From: JBDTDV01 sp039922875
GTDB lineage: Bacteria > Actinomycetota > Actinomycetes > Actinomycetales > Microbacteriaceae
Assembly (NCBI GenBank): GCA_039922875.1
Contig: JBDTDV010000034.1
Span: 1 to 55,521, forward strand
Direction of reading: 5' to 3'
DNA length: 55,521 nucleotides
Positions within the stretch are counted from its first letter, which is position 1. Each line of letters opens with the position of its first letter. The notes under the pieces were generated by a model. That model worked only from the letters and a program-made list of their open reading frames with translations. It did no database searches and was not told the origin of the DNA. This document shows positions 32,818 through 41,837 of this stretch, piece by piece. Both the position numbers and the translations under genes were made by a program.

Positions 32818-35145
32818 GTGACGGCTGTGAAGAACAGAACGATCTGGGGTGCGACGGCTCTGGTCGGCGTCCTATCCCTGTTCGGGGCGGTGATCGTCCC
32901 CTCCGCGGCGGACGCAGCCAGCTTGAGCGCTGCTCCGGCGCCGACGGATACCGCGAGTCCGAGCGCGGATGCGCCGAGTCCACGCGCAGGCGCATCAAGT
33001 CCGAGCGCGGATGCGTCGTCAGGAAACCCCCTTGGCGCAAAGGCACAGCTAACGGCCGAAGCGGCCGCGCCGCTGACGGTTCAAGGCAACATCAATTCAC
33101 GAAAGCTCGACCTGAGAAATGGCATGTTCGATTTCGATCCGAATCAGCCTGCTCCTGACGTGTTGGGGCTCAGCACCGTCACCTACAGTCGAACAGCGAG
33201 CTACGTTGCCGGAGAACCATCCACCACGCCGCACATGGAGGTCAGCTATCAAATTGCGCTGATGGGCGGTCAAGGCACCAACTACTGGGTGCATATGTAC
33301 GCTGGCGTGGAAGTCAATGGGGACTCTGTGACTCCGTCTCCGGTCGTGCAGTGTCAAATCACCGTGGGTGGCGCGTACCAACACGGCGGACAGCCGCCAA
33401 CCGATGCCGTGCCGTACATCTGCGAAACCGATGCGCAACACGTGCAGGCTCACCCGAGCGATAAGTATTTGACGACAGTTGTGGATTTCACGGTGCGCAA
33501 CAATCTCGACGCCGAGGTTCAGAGCACGGTGATAACCACCGGTAGCGTCTCTTTGGACAAGGGGTACTGGGAGGTGAATGCGGGCAATAAATGGGGCGGA
33601 AGCACTGAGGTCGCTGCCAACAGCAGCGCGCACATGGACGCGCTCCTGCGAGAAGGCGAAGGTGACGAAGTGATCGACAAGACCACCGCGCGTGCAATCT
33701 TCGCCTACCGCATCCTGGTAGACGGCGTCGTGACGCCGTACTGGGTGATGGGGACCAACCAGGTATTGCGTGCTAGAGCCTTCCACCACGACGCCTCGTG
33801 CACCATCTACGACCAGAACCCGATTCCGGCTAGCGGGGAGCCGGTGCCCGCAGCTGCGAATTTCTCCCCGTTCACCTGCAGCATGAACGCGTACAGACCC
33901 GAGTCCTGGAACGGGAATTGGCAAACCGACTTCACGCTCTCGGCAGCACCGGTCACGACCGTCACGACACCGATCCGGCTCAGCGAACTGCTTCAGCACT
34001 GCGGCGATCAACCCAACGACTGCAACACAGACCTTGCGACAGTGACACGCGTTCCTGGCCCGGTCAGTCCTAACGATCAAAAAAGTACATTGAACAACCT
34101 GACAGATCACGACCAGACGCAGAAGCTCACGGTGTCCACCACTCACGGGGTGACCAACACCGTCGGCGCCAAGGTGACGGCGACAACTATGTTGGGGCTG
34201 TACGAAGTCGCCGTGGAAGCAAGTTATTCGATCGCGATTTCGAACTCGACGACGTACACGAGCGAGACGGATGTCACCGCGCCGCCGTTCACCCGCGTGT
34301 GGCTGGAACAGACACCGATCTTGGTGCACGTCGTGGGCAATGTTTTGGTTCGACAGGACGGCAGATACTTCCTGCTGCCAAACATTGCTGCGGACTTCCC
34401 CGAAAAGGACGGGCATTCCGAGACGACGATCAGGTCTCAACACCTTCCGCATCTCGGCGCGCAGCTACAGTCGGCATCCGCGATCAGCGCGGTCGTTTCA
34501 ACCGCCGACAGCGCCGTCGCAGGCCAGGCGATTGGTCTGACCGGGGGAGCCTTCGACCTACCGGTGGATTCCAGCGGCCCGATCACCGATACCTCCACAC
34601 CGGCCGAACTCACGCTCGCCGCGAACGGTTCGACCACCTGGTCGACGCGTGAACATCAGAGCAACCCTGCTGCCTCGGGTGGCGCGATCACGCGGGGATC
34701 CTTCAGCTATCGGATAACCCAGAACAACGTGCCGGGAACGTACTGGATTGAAGGCACCGCGGTGAACGGTTACAACGCCGACGGAACGCGAAATGCCTCA
34801 GCCACCTGTCAGGTCTACCTGGGCGATCCGAATGCCGATGGAGTACCCGCGTCGACCGATGCGCCATACCAGTGCGTGACCACAGTGACGCCCCCCAATG
34901 CCCAGAACCTCATGGAGGTTGCCTTCAGCGTGGGGCCACGACCGGCCTCAACGACGCCGGCCAGCCCCGTGCCGACACCGACGACCATCGGCGTGACAGC
35001 GGAGGCCGGTGCCCACCTGGCCAACGCGTCTGGCCTGGCCGACACCGGGTCGTCGGTGAACGGGGCTGGGCTCCTGGCCGGATTGCTCGCTTTGCTTGTC
35101 GGCGCAGGCATGATGATCACCCGACGCCGCGCACGCCGGAGCTGA
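32818..35145 (+). CDS. LAxTG-anchored surface protein with three Cys-pair repeats and aerolysin-like segment
   Basis: 775 aa. A signal peptide (cleavage near 33-34) is followed by a Ser/Ala/Pro linker with ASPSADAPSP-type repeats. Three related modules each show a Tyr-Arg/Gln-Ile strand, a YW pair and two Cys: Cys179/202, 328/354 and 664/686. Between modules 2 and 3, residues about 423-515 are Ser/Thr-rich alternating strands (LNNLTDHDQTQKLTVSTTHG, then SISNSTTYTSETDV-like and VWLEQTPI), resembling the membrane-spanning module of ETX/MTX2 aerolysin-type toxins. LADTG at 740-744, a helix and RRRARRS form a class E sortase signal. Start GTG 32818 or 32827. Function unknown; lower GC than its neighbours. 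Confidence 0.7.
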   Translation: MTAVKNRTIWGATALVGVLSLFGAVIVPSAADAASLSAAPAPTDTASPSADAPSPRAGASSPSADASSGNPLGAKAQLTAEAAAPLTVQGNINSRKLDLRNGMFDFDPNQPAPDVLGLSTVTYSRTASYVAGEPSTTPHMEVSYQIALMGGQGTNYWVHMYAGVEVNGDSVTPSPVVQCQITVGGAYQHGGQPPTDAVPYICETDAQHVQAHPSDKYLTTVVDFTVRNNLDAEVQSTVITTGSVSLDKGYWEVNAGNKWGGSTEVAANSSAHMDALLREGEGDEVIDKTTARAIFAYRILVDGVVTPYWVMGTNQVLRARAFHHDASCTIYDQNPIPASGEPVPAAANFSPFTCSMNAYRPESWNGNWQTDFTLSAAPVTTVTTPIRLSELLQHCGDQPNDCNTDLATVTRVPGPVSPNDQKSTLNNLTDHDQTQKLTVSTTHGVTNTVGAKVTATTMLGLYEVAVEASYSIAISNSTTYTSETDVTAPPFTRVWLEQTPILVHVVGNVLVRQDGRYFLLPNIAADFPEKDGHSETTIRSQHLPHLGAQLQSASAISAVVSTADSAVAGQAIGLTGGAFDLPVDSSGPITDTSTPAELTLAANGSTTWSTREHQSNPAASGGAITRGSFSYRITQNNVPGTYWIEGTAVNGYNADGTRNASATCQVYLGDPNADGVPASTDAPYQCVTTVTPPNAQNLMEVAFSVGPRPASTTPASPVPTPTTIGVTAEAGAHLANASGLADTGSSVNGAGLLAGLLALLVGAGMMITRRRARRS

Positions 35146-35161
35146 CGGTACTCCCGATTGG

Positions 35162-35167
35162 TACGGT
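35162..35167 (+). promoter_or_regulatory. -10 box of a leaderless promoter (lipid kinase)
   Basis: TACGGT, six bases (AGGCGG), then the ATG at 35174. Confidence 0.35.
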
Positions 35168-35173
35168 AGGCGG

Positions 35174-36157
35174 ATGACCAATCGATCATCGGTGAACCGG
35201 CCGGTAGCGGCGGTGGTGTGCAACCCTGTCCATATCGACCCCGTCGCGTTGCGGGCGGCCATCGATGGTGAAGCCGAACGCAACGGGTGGGGGCCGAGTG
35301 CATGGTTTGAGACCACCGTGGAGGATCCGGGCCAGGAGGTCACCGCCCGCGCGCTGGAGTCCGACCCGGCAGTTTTGGTTATCGTCGGTGGCGACGGCAC
35401 CATCCGCGCTGTAGCTCAAGCAGCCCACGATCGGACACTGCCCTTGGCGGTGATCCCGACCGGGACCGGTAACCTGCTGGCCCGGAACCTGAAACTGCCG
35501 TTGAACGATCTGACCGGATCGGTGAAAACCGTGTTCACCGGCATCGACAAACCAATCGATATCGCGTGCGCCGAGTTCACCCGCGAGGCCGGCACAACCG
35601 ACCGCCATGTATTCCTGGTGATGGCGGGAATCGGCCTGGACGCGAGCATGGCCGCGAACACCAACCGTCGACTCAAGAAAAGGTTCGGGTGGCTGGCCTA
35701 CAGCGACCCAATCGCGAGATCCGTCTTCGCCAACAAACAAATCAGAATGTACTATCGGCTCGACGGCGACCGGATCCAAACCATGCGCGCGCATACTGTC
35801 ATCGTCGGAAACTGTGGCACCCTCACCGCGAACATCCTTCTCCTACCCGACGCAGAGATCGATGACGGATTGTTGGATGTCGTCGTGTTGAGCCCGAAAG
35901 GATTCGGCGGTTGGATGCGCATCGGCGCCCGGCTCGCGTTCCATAGGTTCCTGCATCGCACTAAAGGCGGCCAGCGCGCACTACAGCTGGCACCCACTCT
36001 GAGAGCACTTCGCTATGCGCAAGCCCGAACGCTGCACGCCGACTTCGACACGCCTCAAAAAGTCCAACTGGACGGCGACGACTTCGGGCCCGTGTCAAGC
36101 GTCACCATCTCCGTAAAACCCCTGGCAGTGACGATCCGGATGAACCAACCGGACTAG
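35174..36157 (+). CDS. Diacylglycerol/sphingosine-kinase-like lipid kinase
   Basis: 327 aa. VIVGGDGTIRAVAQ (nucleotide loop) and IPTGTGNLLARNL are hallmarks of the DAGK catalytic fold; DIACAEF and LPDAEIDDGLLDVVVL continue it, and LDGDDFGPVSSVTI is the C-terminal GE/GD-type block. It phosphorylates diacylglycerol or a related lipid with ATP. It begins 29 bases after the surface-protein stop and overlaps the convergent exporter gene by four bases. Confidence 0.88.
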   Translation: MTNRSSVNRPVAAVVCNPVHIDPVALRAAIDGEAERNGWGPSAWFETTVEDPGQEVTARALESDPAVLVIVGGDGTIRAVAQAAHDRTLPLAVIPTGTGNLLARNLKLPLNDLTGSVKTVFTGIDKPIDIACAEFTREAGTTDRHVFLVMAGIGLDASMAANTNRRLKKRFGWLAYSDPIARSVFANKQIRMYYRLDGDRIQTMRAHTVIVGNCGTLTANILLLPDAEIDDGLLDVVVLSPKGFGGWMRIGARLAFHRFLHRTKGGQRALQLAPTLRALRYAQARTLHADFDTPQKVQLDGDDFGPVSSVTISVKPLAVTIRMNQPD

Positions 36158-38064
36158 TCCGCTCGCCCCTGACTCGAGCGTGTGTCGGTGGCGGATTTTC
36201 GCCGTCGAGCAGATCCGCGACTGAGCAGGCTGGAAAGACCGAGACCGACCAGAACGCCGAGTGTGATCGCGACCATGGTAGCCACCGTGGTGATCAGGCT
36301 GGTGAGCCCGCTCGCGTCACCGTCCAAAATCGAGGTAACACCGACCAGTCCCAGTGCTCCGGGTACCAGCAGCCAGAAAGCGGGCAGGAAGCTGACAACC
36401 GCCGGTGGGCCCGATTGTTGCCGCGCGACGAGGCCCGCGACCGGTGTCACCACGAGTGCACCGATAGCCGCCGAGAGTACGGCACCGAGAAATACCCCAC
36501 CTATCACCTGAGCCGCGTACGCGACATACAACACCAGCAAGATCCACGGCAGGGATCGCAGGCGAGCGCACTGGTAGACCACAAGACCTACTCCGAAGAC
36601 GCCAACGCCGATCCAGGGGGCCAAAGCGCCCAACGGCTGGGCGGCCGGGTCCAACTGAATGCGTGGCACACCTACCAAGGCTGAGGCGGCAACGATTCCG
36701 AAGGCGAGCAGTACCAGGCGCATCGCACCGGCGGCCAGACGCGCGGACCCCGCCATGATCTCGCCGGTGGACAACTCGATGACCCCGGTTGTCAGAAGCG
36801 CCCCGGGCAGGAGTATGACCAGTGGCGCCACGAGCGACGGCAGGATCCCCGGATCCAGATCCGTCCGTACCGCCAGGAACACCACCAGAGATACCACGAA
36901 TGCCGCTGCCACCGTCAACAACACTTGATAACGCGACTCGAGACGTGAACCCAACAGCATCAGTGCCCCAACGAAACCCCCCAGTAGTCCGGCAAGGGCG
37001 ACCCCAGACCACGATGCATCCAGCAGCACCGCCAGGCCGGTCGACAACACCACATACGCGATCAACCGCAGCATGAAGCCAAACGGCGGCACGAGCCGTC
37101 GGATCGCCTGGATGCGTGTTCGCAAATGTTCCGGGCTCAGCGCGCCGCGCCTGGCCAACTGAACCGCTGTGTCCAGCGCCTCGAGCTGGAACAACAGCAA
37201 CGATCCCTGGCCGGTAGAGACAGCCTCGGTCTGAACCGTGCCGTCGCCGCGAAGCGAGACCAGCACAGCCGTCGGGAATGTGATGATCTGGGCGGCCGGC
37301 TCGCCATTCATCCGTGCAATATCCATGAGCGCGTCCTGCACCCGATCGACCGGGTATCCGCCGTCAATCATCGCCTCTCCCGTGGCAATCAGCGCCGCCA
37401 GTGTCTGCGCCGAGTCTGCTGATCGGCTCTCAACAACCGATGGGTCCGAGCCCGGTGAGGAGTCCGTGCCGGCCAAGGCCTGCGGGCCGGCTGTGGCGTA
37501 CAGGTCGTCGGAGCCTCCGAGGCCGGCAGCCGCGCCGCGCCGGCCGCGTCGGACCAGTACGATGATCGCCATCGCTCCAAGCAGGAGGATGGCCGCGGCG
37601 AGCAGGATCGATGGCCACGGAATTTGCGACACGGTCACGGTTGGCGGCGTGGCCGGGCGTTGTACCGGTACACGGTCATTCGGCTCACCAGCACCTCCCG
37701 TCGGCGACGGAGACCGTTGCAGATCACTGGGTGGCGTCACGATCTGCGGGCTCTGTGCCGGCGCTGTCGGCGGCACTGTCACGTCGGCGAAGGACGGGCT
37801 CGGTTCGGGAGTCGGCTCAGGGCCTACCGTCGGCTCGCTGGTCGCAAGCGGCTCCGGGGTCCGCGCGGCGGGACTTTTCGGGTTCGGCGTCGGTTCCTGG
37901 TGGGTAGCGGTGGGGAGGGCGGAGTTGATCCCGGCTCGTGAGCCGGCTCCGATGGTCGGTACGGAACTGGGCGCGGCCACCCAGGCCGTGCCGAACATCC
38001 CGATCCCCAGCACAATGAGCGTCGTCATCACTACACGAGTGACTCTCCTCAGCATGACCGCCAC
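36154..38064 (-). CDS. ThrE-family threonine/serine exporter
   Basis: About 636 aa. After an N-terminal hydrophobic segment (MTTLIVLGIGMFGTAWVA) comes a long Pro/Thr/Ser-rich region, one TM (SILLAAAILLLGAMAIIVLV), then the ThrE/DUF1212 domain starting LAALIATGEAMIDGGYPVDRVQDAL and about ten helices (FGFMLRLIAYVV, ILPGALLTTGVIELSTGEIMAGSARL). ThrE exports threonine and serine in Corynebacterium. The start is uncertain: GTG 38064 follows CCAGG, ATG 38055 is next, and ATG 38106 lacks a site. It follows the esterase gene on the same strand. Confidence 0.85.
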   Translation of the reverse strand: MAVMLRRVTRVVMTTLIVLGIGMFGTAWVAAPSSVPTIGAGSRAGINSALPTATHQEPTPNPKSPAARTPEPLATSEPTVGPEPTPEPSPSFADVTVPPTAPAQSPQIVTPPSDLQRSPSPTGGAGEPNDRVPVQRPATPPTVTVSQIPWPSILLAAAILLLGAMAIIVLVRRGRRGAAAGLGGSDDLYATAGPQALAGTDSSPGSDPSVVESRSADSAQTLAALIATGEAMIDGGYPVDRVQDALMDIARMNGEPAAQIITFPTAVLVSLRGDGTVQTEAVSTGQGSLLLFQLEALDTAVQLARRGALSPEHLRTRIQAIRRLVPPFGFMLRLIAYVVLSTGLAVLLDASWSGVALAGLLGGFVGALMLLGSRLESRYQVLLTVAAAFVVSLVVFLAVRTDLDPGILPSLVAPLVILLPGALLTTGVIELSTGEIMAGSARLAAGAMRLVLLAFGIVAASALVGVPRIQLDPAAQPLGALAPWIGVGVFGVGLVVYQCARLRSLPWILLVLYVAYAAQVIGGVFLGAVLSAAIGALVVTPVAGLVARQQSGPPAVVSFLPAFWLLVPGALGLVGVTSILDGDASGLTSLITTVATMVAITLGVLVGLGLSSLLSRGSARRRKSATDTRSSQGRAD

Positions 38065-38119
38065 GGTAGCACCTGGTGGGAAGCGAACCCCGTGACCTTG
38101 GGGCACGGCCCGACCATTT

Positions 38120-38773
38120 CTAGCGACTCAGGTGCGGCAGCACGAAGGCGCCGATATCCGCGAGTTCGCGTTGCGCGATGCCATGGCCGAGTCCCTCGTA
38201 AATTCGGGCGTCCAAGTCCGCGTGGCCGGGCAGCCAGTCGGCGGTGCGCTGCACGGCTTCCGCCGGGATGACCTCGTCCTCGGTTCCGCGCCCCCAGAAG
38301 ACCGGGATCCGCTGCTGCGCCAACCGAGCGTCACCGGGCAGAGCGCCCGCGACGACGAATCCGGAGAGGCTGACGGCATAGGCGAACCGGTCCGGTGCAT
38401 GCCGGAGCAGGTGCAGCGTCATCGCCGCTCCCTGCGAGAAGCCGAACAGGCCGACGGATGCGGCCGGTGGCAGCGAATCCAGCCAGTCCAGCACGCCATG
38501 GGCCGCAGCATCCGCCCATGGCGACCCAGGATTACCCGAATCGCCGTTGCTGCGCGAGAACCAGGCATACCCGCCAGACTCGGCGATCGGCGCCCGCACC
38601 GAGGCGATCACCGGTTCCAGCGGAAGATAGGGGCTCAGCCCGAATAGGTCGCCCTCGTGTGAACCGTAGCCGTGCAGGAGCACCAGCAGCGGTCGGCGCT
38701 CGAGTTCGGACTGCGACGCGGACCACAGCACCGCGTTCGAATCGATCGGCAGGGTTTGTGGCGCGTGGGTCAT
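38120..38773 (-). CDS. Phospholipase/carboxylesterase (alpha/beta hydrolase)
   Basis: 217 aa. LLVLLHGYGSHEGDL is the oxyanion-hole block, VGLFGFSQGAAM contains the nucleophile Ser, and FWGRGTEDEVIP plus GLGHGIA supply Asp and His. This fits the YpfH/carboxylesterase group acting on short acyl esters in the cytoplasm. AGGAG precedes the ATG by four bases. It probably shares a transcript with the exporter gene. Confidence 0.88.
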   Translation of the reverse strand: MTHAPQTLPIDSNAVLWSASQSELERRPLLVLLHGYGSHEGDLFGLSPYLPLEPVIASVRAPIAESGGYAWFSRSNGDSGNPGSPWADAAAHGVLDWLDSLPPAASVGLFGFSQGAAMTLHLLRHAPDRFAYAVSLSGFVVAGALPGDARLAQQRIPVFWGRGTEDEVIPAEAVQRTADWLPGHADLDARIYEGLGHGIAQRELADIGAFVLPHLSR

Positions 38774-38858
38774 AATGCTCCTGATTCGTCCAGTCCATCA
38801 TCCCCTGTTGTCGTGCGTCGCGGGCCAGCCGCCGGTCCCGGTTGCGCGAGAATGAAGC

Positions 38859-39434
38859 ATGAGCGTGCGCACCCCTGACCCCATCCCGGACCCGGATTCG
38901 GAACCGATGTCACGGCCTGGGCCCGCGTGGCTCAGCGACATCGAACTGGAGCAGGCCAGAAGACACCTGCCGATCTTGTACGTGGAGGCCGTCCCCGTGC
39001 GCGTCGACGGCATTGGCCGGGTGATCGAAGTGGGAATGCTGCTGCGGGCGAATGTGGTCGGCGAGATGACCCGCACCCTCGTCTCAGGCCGGGTGCTCTA
39101 CGGTGAGACCATTCGCGATGCCCTGTTCCGGCACCTGGAGAAGGATCTCGGGCCGATGGCCTTTCCGCAGCTACCGCCAAGCCCGGTGCCGTTTCAGGTC
39201 GCCGAATACTTTCCCCTTCCCGGCATCACCGTGTTCACCGATGACCGTCAACATGCGGTCTCGCTGGTCTATGTCGTTCCGGTCACCGGAACCTGCGATC
39301 CTCGGCAGGACGCGCTGGAGTTGACCTGGATGACGCCGGAGGAGGCGGCATCGGATGCCGTGTCGGCCGAGATGGAGGGCGGCCGGGGTGTGCTTATCCG
39401 TGCCGCCCTGGCATCCGTCGGACGGCTCGGCTAA
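38859..39434 (+). CDS. DUF4916/NUDIX-like protein
   Basis: 191 aa. WLSDIELEQARRHLPILYVEAVPVRVDGIGRVIEVGMLLR, SGRVLYGETIRDALFRHLEKDLGP, PFQVAEYFP and DPRQDALELTWMTPEEA follow the actinobacterial DUF4916 family, which has a NUDIX-type fold. The Nudix-box Glu cluster is not fully conserved, so hydrolase activity is unproven. It is divergent from the esterase gene. The first 20 residues are Pro-rich. Confidence 0.75.
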   Translation: MSVRTPDPIPDPDSEPMSRPGPAWLSDIELEQARRHLPILYVEAVPVRVDGIGRVIEVGMLLRANVVGEMTRTLVSGRVLYGETIRDALFRHLEKDLGPMAFPQLPPSPVPFQVAEYFPLPGITVFTDDRQHAVSLVYVVPVTGTCDPRQDALELTWMTPEEAASDAVSAEMEGGRGVLIRAALASVGRLG

Positions 39435-39480
39435 GCGCCGCCCGGCCTCAAGGCGTGTGAGTCGTGCAGACTCGGGCGCT

Positions 39481-39519
39481 GCGCGCTAGCCCTGCGCGCT
39501 AGCCCTGCGCGCTAGCCCT
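39481..39519. repeat. Tandem 13-bp repeat at the helicase stop
   Basis: GCGCGCTAGCCCT occurs three times at 39481, 39494 and 39507. The third copy contains the TAG stop of the DEAD-box helicase gene and each further copy repeats it. Confidence 0.9.
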
Positions 39520-41062
39520 GCGCGCGACGCGAGCCGCGGCCGCGCTGGGTGCCGGAGCCTTGACCGACGAGGCTGCCGACCCTGAGGTGTCCGCCGGAGC
39601 GGCCACCGGATTGCGCGGGACGCGAGGATCCGGACTGCTGTCCGGATGCCGCCGGCCGGCTGGTGCGGTCCCGGCGCGGGCGGTCGAACGCGATGTCACC
39701 ATCGCGCGCGGTCCGGGTGCGCTGGGGATTGGCGCTCTGGCTGCGCCCACCCTGGCTGCGGCCGCCCTGTGAGCGAGCGCCCTGTGAGCGACCGCCCTGG
39801 GTGCGCCCGCCCTGAGACTGGCGCGCACCGGAGCGTGCACCGTGCCCCTGCTGCGGCTCTGCGGCACGTGGCTGCGGCTTCACGTAGGCGGCTACCTCGC
39901 CGACGAGCGTGGCGACCTCGGCAGAGGATGCCGTGACGTTCAGCGCGCGGACGTTGATGTTTGCCTTGCGCATCATCAACGCGACATCCTTGCGCTGAGT
40001 GGGCAGCATGACGGTGACGACGTCGCCGGCGTGCCCGGCGCGTGCGGTGCGCCCGGAGCGGTGCAGGTAGGCCTTGTGCTCGGTCGGCGGGTCGACGTGC
40101 ACGACGAGCTCGATATCGTCGACGTCGAGGCCGCGAGCGGCAACATCCGTTGCGACCATGACGCGCACATCTCCGGCGGCGAACGACGCAAGATTGCGGT
40201 CGCGGGCAGCCTGAGAGAGGTTGCCGTGCAGGTCCACCGATGGGATGCCGGATTGGGTCAGCTGCTTGGCCAACTTCTTCGCGTGGTGCTTGGTGCGCAT
40301 GAAAAGAATACGGCGGCCGCTGCCCGAGGCGAGCATGCGGACCAACTCGCTTTTTGCGTCGACCGAGGCAACCTCGTAGAGGTGGTGGGTCATCGCCGCG
40401 ACGGGGGAGTTCGCCTCGTCGACGGAGTGCATCACGGGGTTGTGCAGGAACCGGCTGACCACCTTGTCCACGCCGTTGTCCAGCGTGGCCGAGAACAGCA
40501 TCCGCTGTCCTTCGACCGGAGTCTTCGAGAGGATGCGGGTGACCACGGGCAGGAAGCCCAGGTCGGCCATGTGGTCGGCCTCGTCGAGCACGGTGATCTC
40601 GACGGCGTCGAGGGTCAGGAACCGCTGCTGCATCAGGTCTTCGAGTCGGCCAGGGCAGGCAACGACGATGTCGACGCCGGCCTTGAGGGCGGCCACTTGC
40701 CGGGTCTGCTTGACACCGCCGAAGATCGTGGTGGTGCGCAACCCATACGCCTCGGCGAACGGGGTCAGCACCTCGGAGATCTGGGTGGCCAGCTCCCGTG
40801 TCGGCGCCAGGATCAGCCCGACGGGGCGGCCCGGACGGCGCTTGCCGCCGGCCAGTGCGCCACCGAGGCGGGCAGCCATCGGCAGCGCGAACGCGAGGGT
40901 CTTGCCGCTGCCGGTCTTGCCGCGGCCGAGCACGTCGCGCCCGGAGAGCGTGTCGGGCAGGGTGTCTTCCTGAATCGGGAAGGGTGAGGTTTTGCCATCG
41001 GCGGTGAGCACGGCCAGGAGGGGTGCGGGAACGCCGAGGGCAGCGAAGGTTGTTTCAGTCAT
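39512..41062 (-). CDS. DEAD-box RNA helicase (RhlE-like)
   Basis: 516 aa. The Q motif region FPIQEDTLP, motif I GRGKTGSGKTLAFALP, PTRELATQI, DEAD box VLDEADHMADLGF, FSATL, and HRSGRTARAGHAGDVV (motif VI) are in order through about residue 385. The C-terminal tail (about 410-516) is a low-complexity Arg/Gly/Ser/Gln region with SQGGR-type repeats, a flexible RNA-binding tail. It unwinds structured RNA, often in cold or ribosome assembly. It has a long upstream leader (see 41063-41395). Confidence 0.93.
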   Translation of the reverse strand: MTETTFAALGVPAPLLAVLTADGKTSPFPIQEDTLPDTLSGRDVLGRGKTGSGKTLAFALPMAARLGGALAGGKRRPGRPVGLILAPTRELATQISEVLTPFAEAYGLRTTTIFGGVKQTRQVAALKAGVDIVVACPGRLEDLMQQRFLTLDAVEITVLDEADHMADLGFLPVVTRILSKTPVEGQRMLFSATLDNGVDKVVSRFLHNPVMHSVDEANSPVAAMTHHLYEVASVDAKSELVRMLASGSGRRILFMRTKHHAKKLAKQLTQSGIPSVDLHGNLSQAARDRNLASFAAGDVRVMVATDVAARGLDVDDIELVVHVDPPTEHKAYLHRSGRTARAGHAGDVVTVMLPTQRKDVALMMRKANINVRALNVTASSAEVATLVGEVAAYVKPQPRAAEPQQGHGARSGARQSQGGRTQGGRSQGARSQGGRSQGGRSQSANPQRTRTARDGDIAFDRPRRDRTSRPAASGQQSGSSRPAQSGGRSGGHLRVGSLVGQGSGTQRGRGSRRAQG

Positions 41063-41395
41063 GAGTTGTGTTGTGGTGCCTTTCAGGCATCAGTGATCCG
41101 CAAACGGATCGCGGCGAGCGCGATTGCTGGGGATACATGGCGAAGGTGCCAGTGGGCACATCCGTTCGCCGTAAGAAACGGTGCAGAGCTATCCGCACAC
41201 ATCATCAAGAATCGTTGTGCCGGCCGGGGCCGGTTCGATGTGAAGAGGGCGTTCTACGACGCAGCGAACCCGACAATGGATTCGCAAGTGTCACCAGTAT
41301 AGCGGGCCGCGGGGTAGGACTGGTGTCGCGGGTACGCCGGAGTGCGCGCTATCGGGACCGCGCAGCGAGCACCGGTACGCGGCTAGGCTCGGACT
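41063..41395. other. 333-base intergenic region with probable long helicase leader
   Basis: No convincing gene lies here on either strand. On the reverse strand TATACT (41301-41296) could be a -10, giving a 5' leader of about 225 bases for the DEAD-box helicase; TGCC-TGAA-AGGCA forms a small hairpin near its start codon. On the plus strand only the short VOC promoter is seen. No known riboswitch class was recognised. Confidence 0.4.
41384..41389 (+). promoter_or_regulatory. -10 box of a leaderless promoter (VOC protein)
   Basis: TAGGCT, six bases (CGGACT), then the ATG at 41396; no Shine-Dalgarno. Confidence 0.45.
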
Positions 41396-41794
41396 ATGCC
41401 AGCATTCAGCACTGTTGCCCACATCGATCTGTCCGTTTCCGACGTGGAGGCCAGCGCCGCCTGGTACTGCGATGTGCTCGGACTCCGGCGTCTGCGCCGA
41501 GCCGATCTTGACAACCGAATCATGATCGTCTTGATGCACGAGCCGACGAAGCTGATCGTCGGGCTCAACCAGCACACCACCCGCACCACGGATCGTTTCA
41601 ACGAGTACAACCTCGGCCTGGATCACCTCGGCCTCGCCGTGGCGGACCGTGCAGAGCTCGACCTGTGGCGCAGCCGGCTGCAGGAGCTCGGCATCGAACA
41701 TTCTCCGGTCGCCGACACGCCAAACGGCGCGGCGCTGGTGTTCCGTGATCCCGACAACATCCAACTTGAATTCTGGTGGACTCGCCCGCGCTGA
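41396..41794 (+). CDS. VOC (glyoxalase/bleomycin-resistance fold) protein
   Basis: 132 aa with two beta-alpha-beta-beta-beta units: VAHIDLSVSDVEASAAWYCDVLG and LDHLGLAVADRAELDLWRSRLQELG. His in each unit and Glu in NIQLEFWW are the expected metal ligands. These proteins act as lyases, isomerases, dioxygenases or drug-binding proteins; the specific role is unknown. Stands alone. Confidence 0.85.
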   Translation: MPAFSTVAHIDLSVSDVEASAAWYCDVLGLRRLRRADLDNRIMIVLMHEPTKLIVGLNQHTTRTTDRFNEYNLGLDHLGLAVADRAELDLWRSRLQELGIEHSPVADTPNGAALVFRDPDNIQLEFWWTRPR

Positions 41795-41837
41795 TCGAGC
41801 GCGACGCGTTTTCGGCGGCTGTCCTGCCGCCGAAAAG

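Noticed and set aside
33097..34452. A 451-codon antisense frame in the surface-protein gene
   Set aside because: Composition is Arg/His-rich without domains, and the plus strand encodes a coherent signal peptide-to-sortase-signal protein.
39842..40987. A 381-codon plus-strand frame opposite the DEAD-box helicase
   Set aside because: Shadow of the helicase core; no motifs.
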